DNA from: Desmodesmus armatus
Lineage: Eukaryota; Chlorophyta; Chlorophyceae; Sphaeropleales; Scenedesmaceae
DNA length: 64,000 bases
Assembly: GCA_007449985.2 (NCBI GenBank)
Contig: VIIQ02000134.1
Coordinates: forward strand, 124,001 to 188,000
Direction of reading: 5' to 3'
The notes under the pieces are model-generated. The model did not search any database. It had not been told where the DNA came from and saw only the letters and a list, made by a program, of their open reading frames with translations. Position 1 is the first letter of the stretch. Each line of letters begins with the position of its first letter. The position numbers were made by a program, and so were the translations under genes. Below, in pieces: positions 33,547 to 45,114 of the stretch.

Positions 33547-36500
33547 GGCAGGCAGGCAAGTGGTGCCATGCACAGGGGGTTTGCACATGCCGACAGCACG
33601 AACAGCAGCAGCAGCAGACCTAATGGCATGTGTGTGGGTGTCGATGCATCTGATTCGCTGGAGCGCTGTTGGTGGTTGGCGCAGGCGGCTTGCTGTGCGT
33701 TTCCTGCAGTGGGTGTGCTTGTGGGTATGGGTACCGTGCTGGGTGATGGCGTGCTGTGCTGAGTCGTTGGCCCTCCTCTGTTTCCCCTTTTCTGTTGCTG
33801 AGGTTGCATGCATCTTGGGTGTGCCACAGGTCGTCTGTGTTCCCGTGCATGGGTGTGGTTTGTGTGCTGAGCTGGCCAGGCGGCGTGTTGTCAGGTGTGT
33901 GTATGTGAGTGTGCCTGATGTATTGATGATGGCCTTGGTATTCAAGACATGCACCTGCCAGTTGGATCATTCAAACCACCGCAGCAGCGTCTTCCTCAGC
34001 GCAACAGTATGTGGAGAGGCAGGGACATTGCAGCAATGCAGTCCGTCATGCAAGCTTTATTTTGATAGCTGTCTTTGAGGCAAGGGGTATTGTGGCTGTG
34101 CGCGGGATGACCCTCGGATTGCAAGGAAGCTTGTGTCGGCGTGGTGTGCCTGCGTGTGGTGAGGCAGCGCCCATGGCGGTGTGTTCAAAAGAGGCAGGGG
34201 GCGAGGCATCTCTTTCCTGCTGCCACACCGGCCAGCATGGCACCAGCAGTCTGTGTGCTTGCCTGTCGCAGCAGCGTACAGACACCCTAGGGGGCTGAGA
34301 GTGGGGGCAGGGGTTGGGCGCGTGGTCGTGCGCGTGGTTGGCGCGCACCACCACGCGCCCAGGCAGGATGGAAGAGTGCGTGTGCAGTGCTGTTCCCCCT
34401 TGCGAGGCTCTTTTTGATTCTCATCAGCCCTGTGGACTGCCCTGGTCTGGTGCACCCACCTGCCATGCACCTGTGAGGTATGCAGCTGCCTGCTGGCAGC
34501 TGCTGCACACTGTGGTGCTCACACTCTCTGCTTCGTGGTGCTGAGCAAAGGAAGCTCTCTGCGGCACGGCCCAGAGTGCGGCATCGCTCATCACATGGCA
34601 CACATTGCTTGTGCTTCAGATTGTCCGGATGTGCGACACAGCGACCGCACGTGCTGCACTTGTCTGTCTGCTGCCTGCGGTGCTGGACAGGAGTGTTGGC
34701 TGTTTTGAAACAGTATGAGCCAGTGATGGATTGTGTGGAGGATGTCAAGTTGTACAGTAGAGGTGGCTATGGCTACGGGGGCCTGCTTGTCATGATGGCG
34801 AAGTTTGACTTCCATGGCCAACAGCCTTGGGCTCATGTTGTGGTCCTGGGGAGTGGCTGGGAGGAGGTGTACGGTTGTACCTGCTACTGCGGTTGCTGAT
34901 GATGCATGGTTGCCTCTATGCTGCTGCTGGTACAGGACAGCTGCATGCTGTTTGTATCAGGGGTGTCTGTTGCCGGTATCGGTGTGTTGTATGATGGCAC
35001 CGGGATGAGCGGCGGGGGCTGCAGCAGTGGCGTCTGGATCAGGTGGAGGTTGCGTGCTGGCCTTGTGCGTGCAGTTGGCTTCTTGCAGCAGTGTGTGTAT
35101 CAGGCCCTGGGATGAGGTGAATCGCACAGAGCAGAAGGTGCATTGCATGGGCTCTAGCTGTCACTGCTTGCTTGTCCTGTCAGGTGCACAGCGCAGGAGG
35201 AGTGTAGGTGTGCGCTGCTGTTGTCCGATAATGTGCTGCCTGCGTGTGATCATATGCGGCTGCCTGGCTCACAGTGCTACTTGGCCGTGCATGCATGGAC
35301 GCATGCATGCAAGCTACACACTTGCCACATGCGTGTTTCCTGCAGCCCTTGCTGCATGGCACACAGCTAGACAGATGCAGCAGGAGATCGCACGGCTCGC
35401 TGTGTCTGTGCTGCTGCTTCGAGGCAGTGTCAGCCTGAGCGAGTTGTTGCCCAGAGTGGCAGAACAGCAGTGTGGGTCGAGCAGCAGTGTATGCTGGGGC
35501 AGACAGCAGCGCTCGGTATCAAGGCACTCGTAGGCAGCATGCGCTACAGCTAACATACCACAGCTCGTATGATCGGACAGAGCCCCGTACAAAGCAGGGT
35601 GTGGTGTTTTACAGGTTTGGCACTGCTGTGGGCTTATTGAGTTGATCGGCTGGCATTGCTGGCGGGGCCCTGCAGCATTTGCAGCAGCATGGGGCGTGCA
35701 GGATAGATTGCAAGTTGTGTACTGCGGCAGTAGATGTGGTGAGGTGACTGGCTGCACTTGCTGAGCTCTCCTGGCTTGCATGCGGCATGTTGAGGCTTTG
35801 CAGGTATCTTAGTGCAGCGGGGAGTTGGGATGGGGTAGTGGTGTAGCATGAAGTGCGGCAGGGGGTAGTGTTGCTGAGGGGTATCTCTGCCGTGGTATTT
35901 CCCAGGGAGTGTTGTGGAAATTGACCCTGCTGCACCAGTCTTAAGCTGTGTGCACAAGCCTAGTGTGCTGACATCTGTCCTGCAGCCAACTATAGCAGTG
36001 CGTGTGTGTGTGGGTTTGTAGTGGGCGATGGGTGGTTTTCTTGATATAACAAGAAGAGCTTGAAGCTCCATGCAGGAAACTTGTCCCAGCTGTGGAACAG
36101 GTGTTCTGAAGGAGCAAGGAGACACCTTGCAATTGTTTGTGTGTTGTATAGTTGAGGACTGGGGAACAGTAACGCAATAGATCTGTTGGAACGTTCTTTA
36201 CACATGACTTTGTAACTAATGGGGGTTGACACCTACTGCACCGTGACGGTGCCGTCGCTGCAGCGTCGTTCCAAGGTTTCTGTTCATGCTGGTGGTCTGT
36301 GTCAACTGGTGGTCTGTGTCAACCGCAGGAACTTTTCTGTGTCTACCTGCACAAAATTTACGTCGACTTTTCGATTTCTCAGCCAGTTTCTGCAAATACA
36401 ACAGCATACAGCTGCACAAGCCTTGAAGGTTGCTGCAGCAGCATTCCTCCCTCCATTTGCCCCCACAAACAGCTTTGTTCCGAACATCCGTGCTGTAATC
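33547..36500. other. Intergenic region between LARP1 and CGL160
   Basis: No conserved frame was recognised in about 2.9 kb. Open frames such as 33491-34078 and 35027-35533 on + are Cys/Val/Leu/Ser-rich readings of TG-rich DNA without domains. The only TGTAA I noticed is near 36208, which is too far for a typical LARP1 3' end. The last few hundred bases should hold the CGL160 promoter. Confidence 0.45.
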
Positions 36501-37572
36501 ATGCAGCTTCGTCAGCTCCCATCCTGCGCTGAGAGGCAAAGGTTGCGTGCCCTGCCATGCGCACCAGCAGCAAGGCCGAGATCTGCTCTGCAAATGGCAG
36601 TGCGAGCAGAGCAGAAGGACAGCAACGCACCCGCTAGTGAATCCCAAGAGGCCTCTGCCGAGCAGAACGTGGCCTATGATCCGGCATTCCCCAAGCTGGG
36701 CTATTTCTCCATTGCTGACCCCAAAGCAGAGGTAGGACACTCAACTAGTAGACAAATCCAAGGCGTGGAGTTGTGGGGCATGGGTTTGTCTCCCTGTCTG
36801 AGATCAAAGCATGCTTAGCACACGTCCTGAAGTGCTGCGGGCTACATAACCCTGGTGGAGCAGCAGCAGCAGCAGCAGCAGCAATGCCCCACAACAGCCC
36901 CACACCCTTCTTCTTGATCGCAGTACATCAAAACACTACTGCTCTTGCCTTTGAATCCTGCTTTCATCCATTCCCAGGTGTACAGTAAGGCTGGTGAGGT
37001 GTTTGACCCCCAGAAGAAGGGTGGCCGCTGGAAGCCTGAGTTCATCTGGCAGACTAACTGGCAGGAGGCTCTGAAGAGGCAGGAGGACCTGGAGCGGCAG
37101 CAGGCAGAGTACAGGGCCAAGCTGGCAGCAGGGGGCATCGACGAGGAGGCAGCAAAGGGACCAGGTGGGGGGCAGGCAGCTAAGGCGTGTACCATCGTGC
37201 ATGCATAAGTGTGTGTCTGTACACTCTCACAGGGTGTGCGTAGGGTGGTGTGACGTGTGTATCCGTTCAAACCTGCATGGTGCGGTGTTGCGCAAGACTG
37301 CAGCGGCATGATGGCCAGGCATGTGTTGCATACATACCAACCGCCTGTGACCTCTTAAGAAGTGCCCTCAGCATCCTCAGCTCCAAGGAAAACATGTAAC
37401 GGGCTAAACCCTGCCCACACTTTGGGGCAGGCACATAAATACTAGGCTCTTGTTCTCGCCCCTGCACCACAGCTGCCTGTTCAAAGCAAGGGAGGACAGT
37501 AAGTGGCTGTCTCGAGTGCTGTGTGTTCCCAGTCCCACAACCTCTCAAGCAACTTTCCCCACACTCACAGTA

Positions 37573-37605
<33 letters not shown>

Positions 37606-39271
37606 TGCCGTGCATCAGGTGTTGTCAGCTTCAGTCGGCTGGGTACCCTGGACGACCTCTCAGTCGACCTATCACAGGAGCTACTCAGGGCAAAGCAGCG
37701 CAAGGAGCAGCAGCAGCAGGCCCAAGCAGCGGCGGCAGCAGCACGGCAACAGCCCGGCGCCAGCACAAGCAGCAGCAGCAGCAGTAGTAGTACGCAGGTA
37801 GCGCGGCCAGCGCGTCAGTCAGCTGCTGCTCGGTCTCCATCATACCAGTACAAGGATCTGCCCACGAAGAATGAGGCACGCAGGTATGGTGTCCGTCTCA
37901 CACTGCCACTGGATGCCAGGGGTGACCCCTTGCCAGGGCGACCCCTTCCGGTTGCTGAGCACCCCTGGCAAAGGGTGTGTTAGGCGTCCCATGTTGGTGG
38001 CTGTGCCTCGGGCCCCCGGCAGTTGGGTTGAATTGGCTGAATTGTGTATGGCCAGCCGGTGGGTCCCCCCCCCCCCCCCCCCCCCCGAAGCGTCGAACAA
38101 GACCCCTTGCCAAAGGCTGGGACGTGAGGGCTTCGCATGAGGCCGAGGCACGCTGTCTGGGCTGGGGATGATGCTCTACGCCCGCACATCATCATTTCGG
38201 GGATGGAACCGGATAGCTTGCCACACCTGCTACAGCTGCTACATTCAGCATGTGGCTGTATACAGCCACCGTACCTTGCCACGTCATACCCACTGTGGCT
38301 GTCCTTGCTGCTGCCCCTGACCCGCAGGTTCAAGCGCGCCAGCCGTCTATCTGGCCCCGGCACTGTAGCAAGCGTGAGTGCAGTGGGCCAGCAGTCCCCC
38401 GAGGAAGTAGCGGCTAAGGCAGCGCAGGCAGCAGCGGAGAAGGTCCGGTATGAGCAGCTGAAAGTGGAGTTCCAGGGCTGGACGCTGGGGTTCGGCCTTG
38501 TGGGCGGTTTAGCAGCCTACTACCTGTACGGCCAAGATGTGGCGATCAGCTATGCCCTGGGCTCTTCGGCAGGGCTTACCTACCTGCGGTTGCTCAGCAG
38601 GAGTGTGGACGCAGGTGAGGATGGGAATCAGGCCTTGTGGAACACACTAGTTGGGTGGGGGAGTTGGGTGATATGCTGAGCCAGCGACAGCCAGTCTGGC
38701 TCATGTTTCTCTCAGAAAAACTGCCGGCGGCTTGCTCAGCAGGAGTGTGGACGCCGGTGAGCATGTGCATCAGTCCCTTTTGTAACACAAGCCTTGGATG
38801 TAGGGGAACTTCGGTGACCATTTGTGGTTGGCTGGCAACTGTGTGCAAGCATGCTATACACCCCTGGATGCCACTGGCGCAGTTCCGCTGACAGCCTCCG
38901 CGCCTGCCGCTGCTGCCGTACTGCCTGTCCTGCTTGTTGCAGTTGGTGAAGGGGGCGTGCAAGGCGGTTTGAACGGCGCCATCGGCCAGCCCCGGCTGCT
39001 GATTCCGGTTTTGCTGGCCCTCACATATAACCGCTGGAATGCCATGTATGCCGAAGACTATAGCATTTATCTCAACTTTTACGGCATGTTGGTCGGCTTT
39101 TTCACATACAAGCTTGCAGTTATTGGTCGCCAGGGGCTGCAGTTACTGTCAGACCTGAGTGTGCCTCGGCAGCAGCAGGCAGCGGCGGCAGAGAACAGCA
39201 GCAGCAGTGACGATGCGGGAGATGCGATGTCTTTGGACAGGATTTTTGTGCGCAAGGTCATGTCGGAGTGA
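36501..39271 (+). CDS. CGL160: CGL160-type chloroplast ATP synthase assembly factor
   Basis: Five exons in phase: 36501-36731, 36978-37164, 37619-37883, 38328-38614, 38943-39271 (432 residues). The basic, Ser/Ala-rich first ~50 residues (MQLRQLPSCAERQRLRALPC) fit a plastid transit peptide. A soluble part follows with GRWKPEFIWQTNW and a low-complexity Gln/Ser stretch. Residues ~250-400 match the UncI/Atp1-like membrane domain of CGL160: FGLVGGLAAYYLYGQDVAIS, TYLRLLSRSVDA, RLLIPVLLALTYNRWN, and GMLVGFFTYKLAV. In plants CGL160 helps assemble the c-ring and couple CF1 to CFo in thylakoids. One intron contains a SINE-like copy and a C-run of about 22; the exon 4 edge and the stop codon region are each duplicated. 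Confidence 0.85.
37924..38112 (+). mobile_element. SINE-like insertion, copy B, in a CGL160 intron
   Basis: The core ggcccccggcagttggg ... tggccagccggtggg (about 38009-38063) matches copy A at 20.7 kb. The segment is flanked by perfect 12-bp direct repeats gaccccttgcca at 37924-37935 and 38101-38112. A C-run of about 22 follows the shared core. The left flank also takes part in a small inverted repeat (ttgccaggg / ccctggcaa), so the target-duplication reading is less secure than for copy A. Confidence 0.42.
38590..38765 (+). repeat. Exon-edge duplication around a CGL160 donor
   Basis: The end of exon 4 with its donor (ttgctcagcaggagtgtgg, then acgcaggtgag) is repeated 142 bp downstream at 38732 with one change (acgccggtgag). 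The repeated donor is intact. Confidence 0.9.
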
Positions 39272-39306
39272 CATGATATGTGTGCGCAAGGTTGTGTCGG
39301 AGTAAG
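39246..39306 (+). repeat. Duplicated C-terminal codons and stop of CGL160
   Basis: The last codons VRKVMSE plus TGA are followed about 35 bp later by a second copy encoding VRKVVSE plus TAA. The second copy lies in the 3' UTR. Confidence 0.85.
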
Positions 39307-39872
39307 TGCCGGCAGCAGTGTGTGGGTTGTCAGCTGGTGTGCAGATGCAGCACTGATGGGATGGGTGAGTTGAGAACCCAGTCTTGCGCCGCTCTGCCTC
39401 AGATGCAACCACCTGGCGGGTGATTTTTGTGGGGCCAAGTGCTTGCTGGCAGTTCTGTGCCAACAGTACACTATTTTGAGGTTGAGGCCTGACTTCTGAT
39501 CCTACTTCTGTGTCCCATGTTCTCTGACCACACCAGCCCAAGTTTTCTTTGCCCTGTGAGGTGACTTTAGCAACCAATTTCCTTACAGATCATTACAGTC
39601 GTGCACGCTTGTCATGTTCAGCCCCAGCTTTTGCAGTTTGCTGGCCACAAAGGGGGCTGGTGGCCAGTTTTCACCAGTGAGGGTTTCTTACTGTGAAGAG
39701 GTGCCCCATATATCGGTGGTCCAATGTACAGACATGTACAGTACTACTATGATTAGTGATCACTCATCATGGTCATTTGCTCCGCCAAGCAATGGTCAGG
39801 TGGCCAACCGTATGTGTCCACTGCACATGTGATGGGGGCACCACTGCTTTCACATCACAAGAGCACGAACCC

Positions 39873-39877
39873 TTACA
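39873..39877 (-). terminator. Candidate polyadenylation signal (TGTAA on minus)
   Basis: TTACA on + equals the algal TGTAA signal on minus, about 620 bp downstream of the minus-strand Pmp-like stop codon at 40497. Further TTACA motifs occur near 39583 and 39592. Confidence 0.4.
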
Positions 39878-39910
39878 ATGGCACGCTCTGCAGGGCATCA
39901 CAGCCGCCCT

Positions 39911-39915
39911 TGTAA
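39911..39915 (+). terminator. Candidate polyadenylation signal (TGTAA) for CGL160
   Basis: First TGTAA on + after the CGL160 stop codon, about 640 bp away, within the usual range for volvocalean 3' UTRs. It lies past the minus-strand signal, so the two convergent transcripts would overlap. Confidence 0.45.
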
Positions 39916-40496
39916 TGGTTGGTTCACCCACATGCAATGTGCAATACTGCAGAAGGGACCGGTTTACTGGTGCCACGACTGCAACTCCAGTTGGCTAGGA
40001 CCCCCATGGTTTGCTTCCCTGGAGGTGACTCATTCCAAGCGGGCCACAAAGACACACCACAACTTCAGTCTGCAGCTGACCCACATACCAGCATGCCAAC
40101 GTCACACAACAGGCCCAGGGCTGCTGTCCTCCTTGACAGAATGACTATGAACATGCACTGCTGCTACTTCCAATGCCAGCTCGTTAGATACTCAGTGATT
40201 CACAGCGGCGGCATCCTTGCTCCTGTAGGCAGGGCCTCCCAGGCACAACAGTAGTACTGTGCAGCGCTGTCAAGCAACAACGGCTACACCATATTTGCCG
40301 GTCTGCGGGGGGTGGAGATTGCATATGACTGTCACACGCGCCCGTCTCAAATTGACACCAACCAACAAGCCAACTGTCATAACAGAGGGCCACACAGCTG
40401 GTCTGCTGGCCCAGAAGACCAACTGGGGCCAGGTAAAAAACCCGGTCTATGTCACACAGCCACAACAGTTCCTGCTGCTCAGGACACCACAACTCC

Positions 40497-43400
40497 TTAA
40501 GGAGTCACAGCAGCAGCATCCTTGCCCTCTGTAGGAGGGGCCTCCTTCCCGCCCTTTCCTGCGGCACTGCCACGCAGCTTCCAGCCAAAAACACTCTCCA
40601 ACTTGCCCGCCCACCACTCCCTCACAGCTGAACAGTCAAGTGACAGGGCCAACTTCCAGCCAGTGCGGCCCAAGAAGAGCACGTTCAACAGCAGCAGCAC
40701 CACACCCATGATGTTGCCATACACAGGGCCAGCCGCCCGGCTGTAAGGCAGGAAGGTAAGTGCAGTGTATGCAGTCAGCAGCAGCACACATGCACTCTGC
40801 ACAGCGGCGTTGTTGGCAACACGGCACTTGAAGGGCCGAACCCACAGCAACAGCACAACAATCACACCCAGAACAGCCAATGTCACAACGGTCTGGAAGT
40901 AACTGCCCAGACCAATGCCCAGGGTAGAAACCATGACCAGCCCGATGGTTTGCAGCAACACGACAGCCTCCCACCAGCAAACACCTTCGCGCCACAGCTG
41001 GTACACGAACCCATACTGTCGATCAAAGTCAGGGTCAGTCAGCATCCCCTGCTTGCGGCTGTGCCACATGAGCACAAACACCCCAGCAGGAAGCAGCAGG
41101 AACATCAGCAACACCAAGGGAATCCCCAAGCCCAGCGCCCATGCCCTGTGGTATCCCATTGAGCTGTAGCACTGCTGCCGCATGTCCTCAACCCAGTAAG
41201 CACCAACTGCCTCAGCCTGATAGGGCCAGGAAGCAGGGCGGTCTAGTTGGATACACGTGAACAGGGAGAATGCCGTGCTCAACCAAGTGGGTAAAAACAG
41301 GAACACAACAGTGATGACGAGGCTGGCCAGCTGGTGGCGGGCACCAGAGTGTGTTGCGGGCCTGATCCGGTGTAGCACAGCGCCCAGCACCAGGATCATG
41401 CATAGTATGGCAACAGGAGTAAACAAGCGCAACACAACTTTGGCGACTGCTGTAGGAGCAGCTGTGTTGCGTGGCAGGATGCAGTCGAGCCCAATGCTAG
41501 ACCCGCTTGAACTTGACCAGAGGCCACTGATGATCTGTAGGGGGACCATGAGTGTGGCTGGCCAGGGAATGCCAACAAGGTTGGAGATGATGAACAGCCA
41601 CTGTCCATGCAGCACCAGCAATTTTGAGAGCTCACTGGCAGTTGGATGCAGCAAACTGCTGCGCAGTGCCGATGCAGAGGCTGCCTGGAAGTACATCAAC
41701 AGCTTGATCAGCCCCATGCTGACCAAGGCCGCTGCTAGGTACAGCACCACAATGGCGGCCTTGCCCATGCACTTCTTGCACTGGAAAGGCCCAGACTTGC
41801 CATATCCGGGCTTGCAGTCTGCACACAGGTTGCCTTCGTAAGGTTGTGAGCACTGTGATGTCTTGTAGGCGGCGCCAACTGGGGCGGTTGCATTGCTTGC
41901 GTCCATGGCGGCCAGAGCAGCGCTGCCCAGGCAGGCCGAGGGGTTGATGCACCTGCATGGAGGACACGGACAACACCGAGGCACACCATGCTCAGTTGCT
42001 GCTGGACCCACCGGCATATGCAGCATCCGATGCGGCATGAGTCATGCTGACGGAGCTCAGCACTCTGCCCCTGCTGCTGGACCGTCCAGGCGGCCTCTTT
42101 GCAGTCGTGCTCACCTGTGAATCTGCACAGACTGTGGTGCTGAGTGCCAGAAGCCTTCTGCCGGCCACAGCTCTGCCCCACCAGGGCACACAGCATCCGG
42201 GACACACATGGTGCACTCCCGGTCCGCAGGGTTGAAGGAGAAGTAGCCCCGCACACACATGCTGCACGCATCACCACTGCTGGCTGTCATGTAGCCAACA
42301 GGGCAGCTGACGATGCGCAACTGGAGCTTGGCAGGTGGCACCTCTTCAGTATCAAGGATGCCAAACTCCAGGCGGTAGGAACCTGCGCACAACACCAGAG
42401 TGCCACAGCACTGAATATGTTCGGTCGATTCACGTTCTTAGCCAATTGAGGTTGGTTGGTGTTGCATGGAACGTGTGGCAGTGCATGTGTTATACTCTTT
42501 GGTGAGAGGCAGTCAAACGCAACCCACATAGCGCCACATCATCAGCCCAGTGTGACAGTCAGCGCTCTGAAAAAGACCATGCTGCTCACCTGGCGGCTGC
42601 TTCAGCTTGACTGCAATGTGCCTGAGCCCACTCACAGTCTGGCCCCTCAGGACGTCCGTAGCAACCGTGATGTTCCGACTGTCAATCACAGAGAAAGTGA
42701 TGGGGTCACTGGCTGGCAGTCCTTGGGACCCGGACACATTCAAAACCGCGTGCAGTAGGCCCTTGTCACTGTCGAGGCTGGTGATGAAGTTGTCGAGGCT
42801 GCTGTTGCTGCTCACCACAGCAATGCCCAGCGCCGTCAGACATACGTTGTCATCGAGCGCTGCCGTGTTGTTGGTGGCCCTTAGCAAGGCGCCGTGGCTA
42901 CCCAGGGTGGTTGCATTCACGGGCAATGTGAAGTTTGGAGAAACAATCATCAAGCCACCCGCATACTTCTCAGCATGATTTTGGTGTACATGGGACACAC
43001 CAACCAAGGCCAGAGAGGCGTTACGGTAAATTGTGATGCCACCACCATATGTTGCCCTGTTGTTTGTGAACGTTGCATTGTGTAGTGTGAGGCTTGCTTC
43101 ACCACTCATCCAAACTGCACCGCCATGGTGGGCACTGTTGTTGGTGAAGCGGCTGTTCATCAGCAACACAGTAGCATGTCCAGATGCATCCAATCCACCA
43201 CCTGGGCACTTTGGGCAAGCCACACAGTCTTGAATAACAGAGTTCACAACCTTCAAATCAGCTGTCTGCACAGAGATTCCGCCGCCATCCTTCTTTGATG
43301 TGGCATTGGTGATTGTGGTGTTCATCAGCGTCACACTGGATTGTGCCATTGCAAAGATTGACCCACCATACCCTCCAGCAAAGCCATCCCGAAATGCCAC

Positions 43401-44488
43401 ATTGGTGATGCGCACGCTTGAACCGCCATCAGCAACAATATCACCACCGTACGAATCTGCACGGTTCCCAATGAATTGGGTCCTGTGCAACCCTGCACAC
43501 ACAAGCACAAGCAGGACAAGGTTGCCCGACCACCACCTTGGCAGTTGAGTTGAGCGTTTGGTGTGCATCGTGCCTGCCACCCCTCGGCCTACAGCAACAG
43601 TGACCAGGCACCATGACCATCACGGTGATTGCGCCTGCAGCAGCTGTTGGCAATCGTGCGGTGCAAAACGGAGGGGAGCTGCACCAGTGGTGCGCAGGGC
43701 ACTACCCTGGCACACGTGCGAAGAACACTAGGTGTGCCGCATGCATTGCTTGCTGTGCTTTCCTGTCATCACTTGTCGTTTTACGCTGGAAACGTCCCAC
43801 CTTGGAGGGTGTCGTCTGACAGTATGTCCACTTGTGCCTGGTCGTCTGCATATATTGTGCCTGAACCAGCGACGTTCTTAAAAAAGCTGCTGGACTGAAT
43901 CACCGCATTGGCACCATGGTAGATAGCCACTGCCGATGCTATAAGGTTGACCTCTGCCAGATTGTTCCTTTCAAACCTGCTGTTGTTGATGTGAGCTGTG
44001 GTGCCATTGCCGCTTATCCGCACTGGTCGCAGACCCTTGTTGTGTGAAAACGTGCCATTGACCAGCCACCAGTTGCCTGGACCTATGCACAATGTGTTGC
44101 CTCCTCCTGGAAACGGTGACTTGAGGTTCGTGATGATGGGGTTGACGAACGTTGCAGGGCCACTGCACATCGCCAGCAGGCAGTCGAGGGACTTCAAAGC
44201 CTGTTCACACGCAGAGTTTCTGGACCACACAACTCCTGTGCTGGAACCTGGCCCAAAGGCTGCCTGCAGCAGTGGGTTGGCTGCAGCAGACACTGTGCCC
44301 CCTGTGCATGACATGTGTGCTTTCTTGAAGCCTGGGCGGCTGCCAAGGCCCTCCAGGTGAAGTCTGCACACAGCAACCCCAGTAGGTGGGGTTCCTGTTC
44401 CCATGGTGGTAGGGGCTGCTGCTGCGTGCAGGAGCAGCACGCAGCCAAGAAAGAACACCGATAGAGTAAAGGATTTTGCGGCGATCAT
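40497..44488 (-). CDS. Pmp-like beta-helix, Cys-rich, multi-pass membrane protein (minus paralogue)
   Basis: Four exons in phase: 44488-43801, 43492-42590, 42382-42115, 41952-40497 (1104 residues). A signal peptide (SVFFLGCVLLLHAAAA) leads into ~600 residues of right-handed beta-helix repeats with paired GG[AG] and FxxN motifs (FTNNSAHHGGAVW, FTNNRATYGGGIT), as in chlamydial polymorphic outer-membrane proteins and their algal relatives, with many N-glycosylation sites. A Cys-rich module follows (CSMCVRGYFSF, CTMCVPDAVCPGG, CINPSACLG, NLCADCKPGYG). From ~685 the chain has several hydrophobic helices (IVVLYLAAALVSMGLI, LLVLHGQWLFIISNLVGIPW, FLLLPAGVFVLMW, LAVLGVIVVLLLW), some TRP-channel-like. 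It is probably a surface or endomembrane receptor-like protein; the substrate is unknown. It forms a head-to-head pair with the 45.1-48.9 kb gene. Confidence 0.8.
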
Positions 44489-44647
44489 GTCGTGGATTGT
44501 AAACGACCAGACAGCAAAAGGGAGACAGGACGATCAGTGTGTACAGGCGCGCCAGCCACAATGAAGCTCATCCATACCAGCTCTCCTCTGACTGCCGACA
44601 CTTCTCAATGCACCTTCTTGTCCAGGCTTGATTCAAAAGCTCTTTCG

Positions 44648-44670
44648 GTCAACCTTCTAACTGACCTTCC
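44648..44670 (-). promoter_or_regulatory. GGAAGGT-type box upstream of the minus Pmp-like gene
   Basis: On minus this reads GGAAGGTCA then GAAGGTTGAC with a four-base spacer. It lies about 160 bp upstream of the minus-strand ATG. A variant at 44784-44806 matches it at 21 of 23 positions. Confidence 0.5.
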
Positions 44671-44920
44671 GGGTGTCAGACAGCAGAGGCTGAAACGACT
44701 ATGAGTAGGCAACCAGGCTATCAAACCACCTCAAAATTCCCACTTGATGGTTACTACCCCTACTTCTGTACAACACAGCTCATGTCAACCTTCCAACTGG
44801 CCTTCCAGTCTGACTGGAAGAAAGTATGGACATCAACTCCTGCCGCGAAGCCAATTTTTCGGTCACATTTTATCAAAAGAGTTCTCACCCGATGGTCTGG
44901 TTCTTTGCTGTCTGACACCC

Positions 44921-44943
44921 GGAAGGTCATGTGGAAGGTTGAC
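44921..44943 (+). promoter_or_regulatory. GGAAGGT-type box upstream of the plus Pmp-like gene
   Basis: It reads GGAAGGTCA then GAAGGTTGAC, about 172 bp upstream of the plus-strand ATG at 45115. It is the inverted counterpart of the box at 44648. Confidence 0.5.
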
Positions 44944-45114
44944 AGACTGTATGCCTTAAAATAGGCCTGAACAGAACCATACCCTCAATTTTAAAACTAC
45001 CAACATCTTCTGAGGCACAGGGTGCTGTGGCTGAGCTTCATCGTGGCTGGCGCGCCTTTACACAGTGATCGTCCTGTTTCCTAAATTTCTGTCTGGGCGT
45101 TTACGGTCCTCGAC

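Larger units (their letters stand above)
44489..45114. promoter_or_regulatory. Divergent promoter region at the centre of an inverted duplication
   Basis: The 626 bp between the two Pmp-like start codons are partly palindromic. The outer arms (about 44521-44572 and 45034-45085) share caggacgatca, ggcgcgccagccac and atgaagctca. The inner arms share a 23-bp box and gggtgtcagacagca. A near-perfect palindrome cttccagtctgactggaag (44802-44820) sits at the centre. Both promoters must lie here. Confidence 0.75.

Noticed and set aside
33491..34078. 195-codon open frame on plus downstream of LARP1
   Set aside because: Overlaps the LARP1 last exon in another frame and continues as Val/Cys/Leu-rich noise without motifs.
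38062..38088. Run of about 22 C bases as a functional element
   Set aside because: Many G/C homopolymers of 9-20 bases occur in introns here (12.96, 27.66, 63.55, 63.83 kb); they are probably slippage tracts or assembly-uncertain sites.
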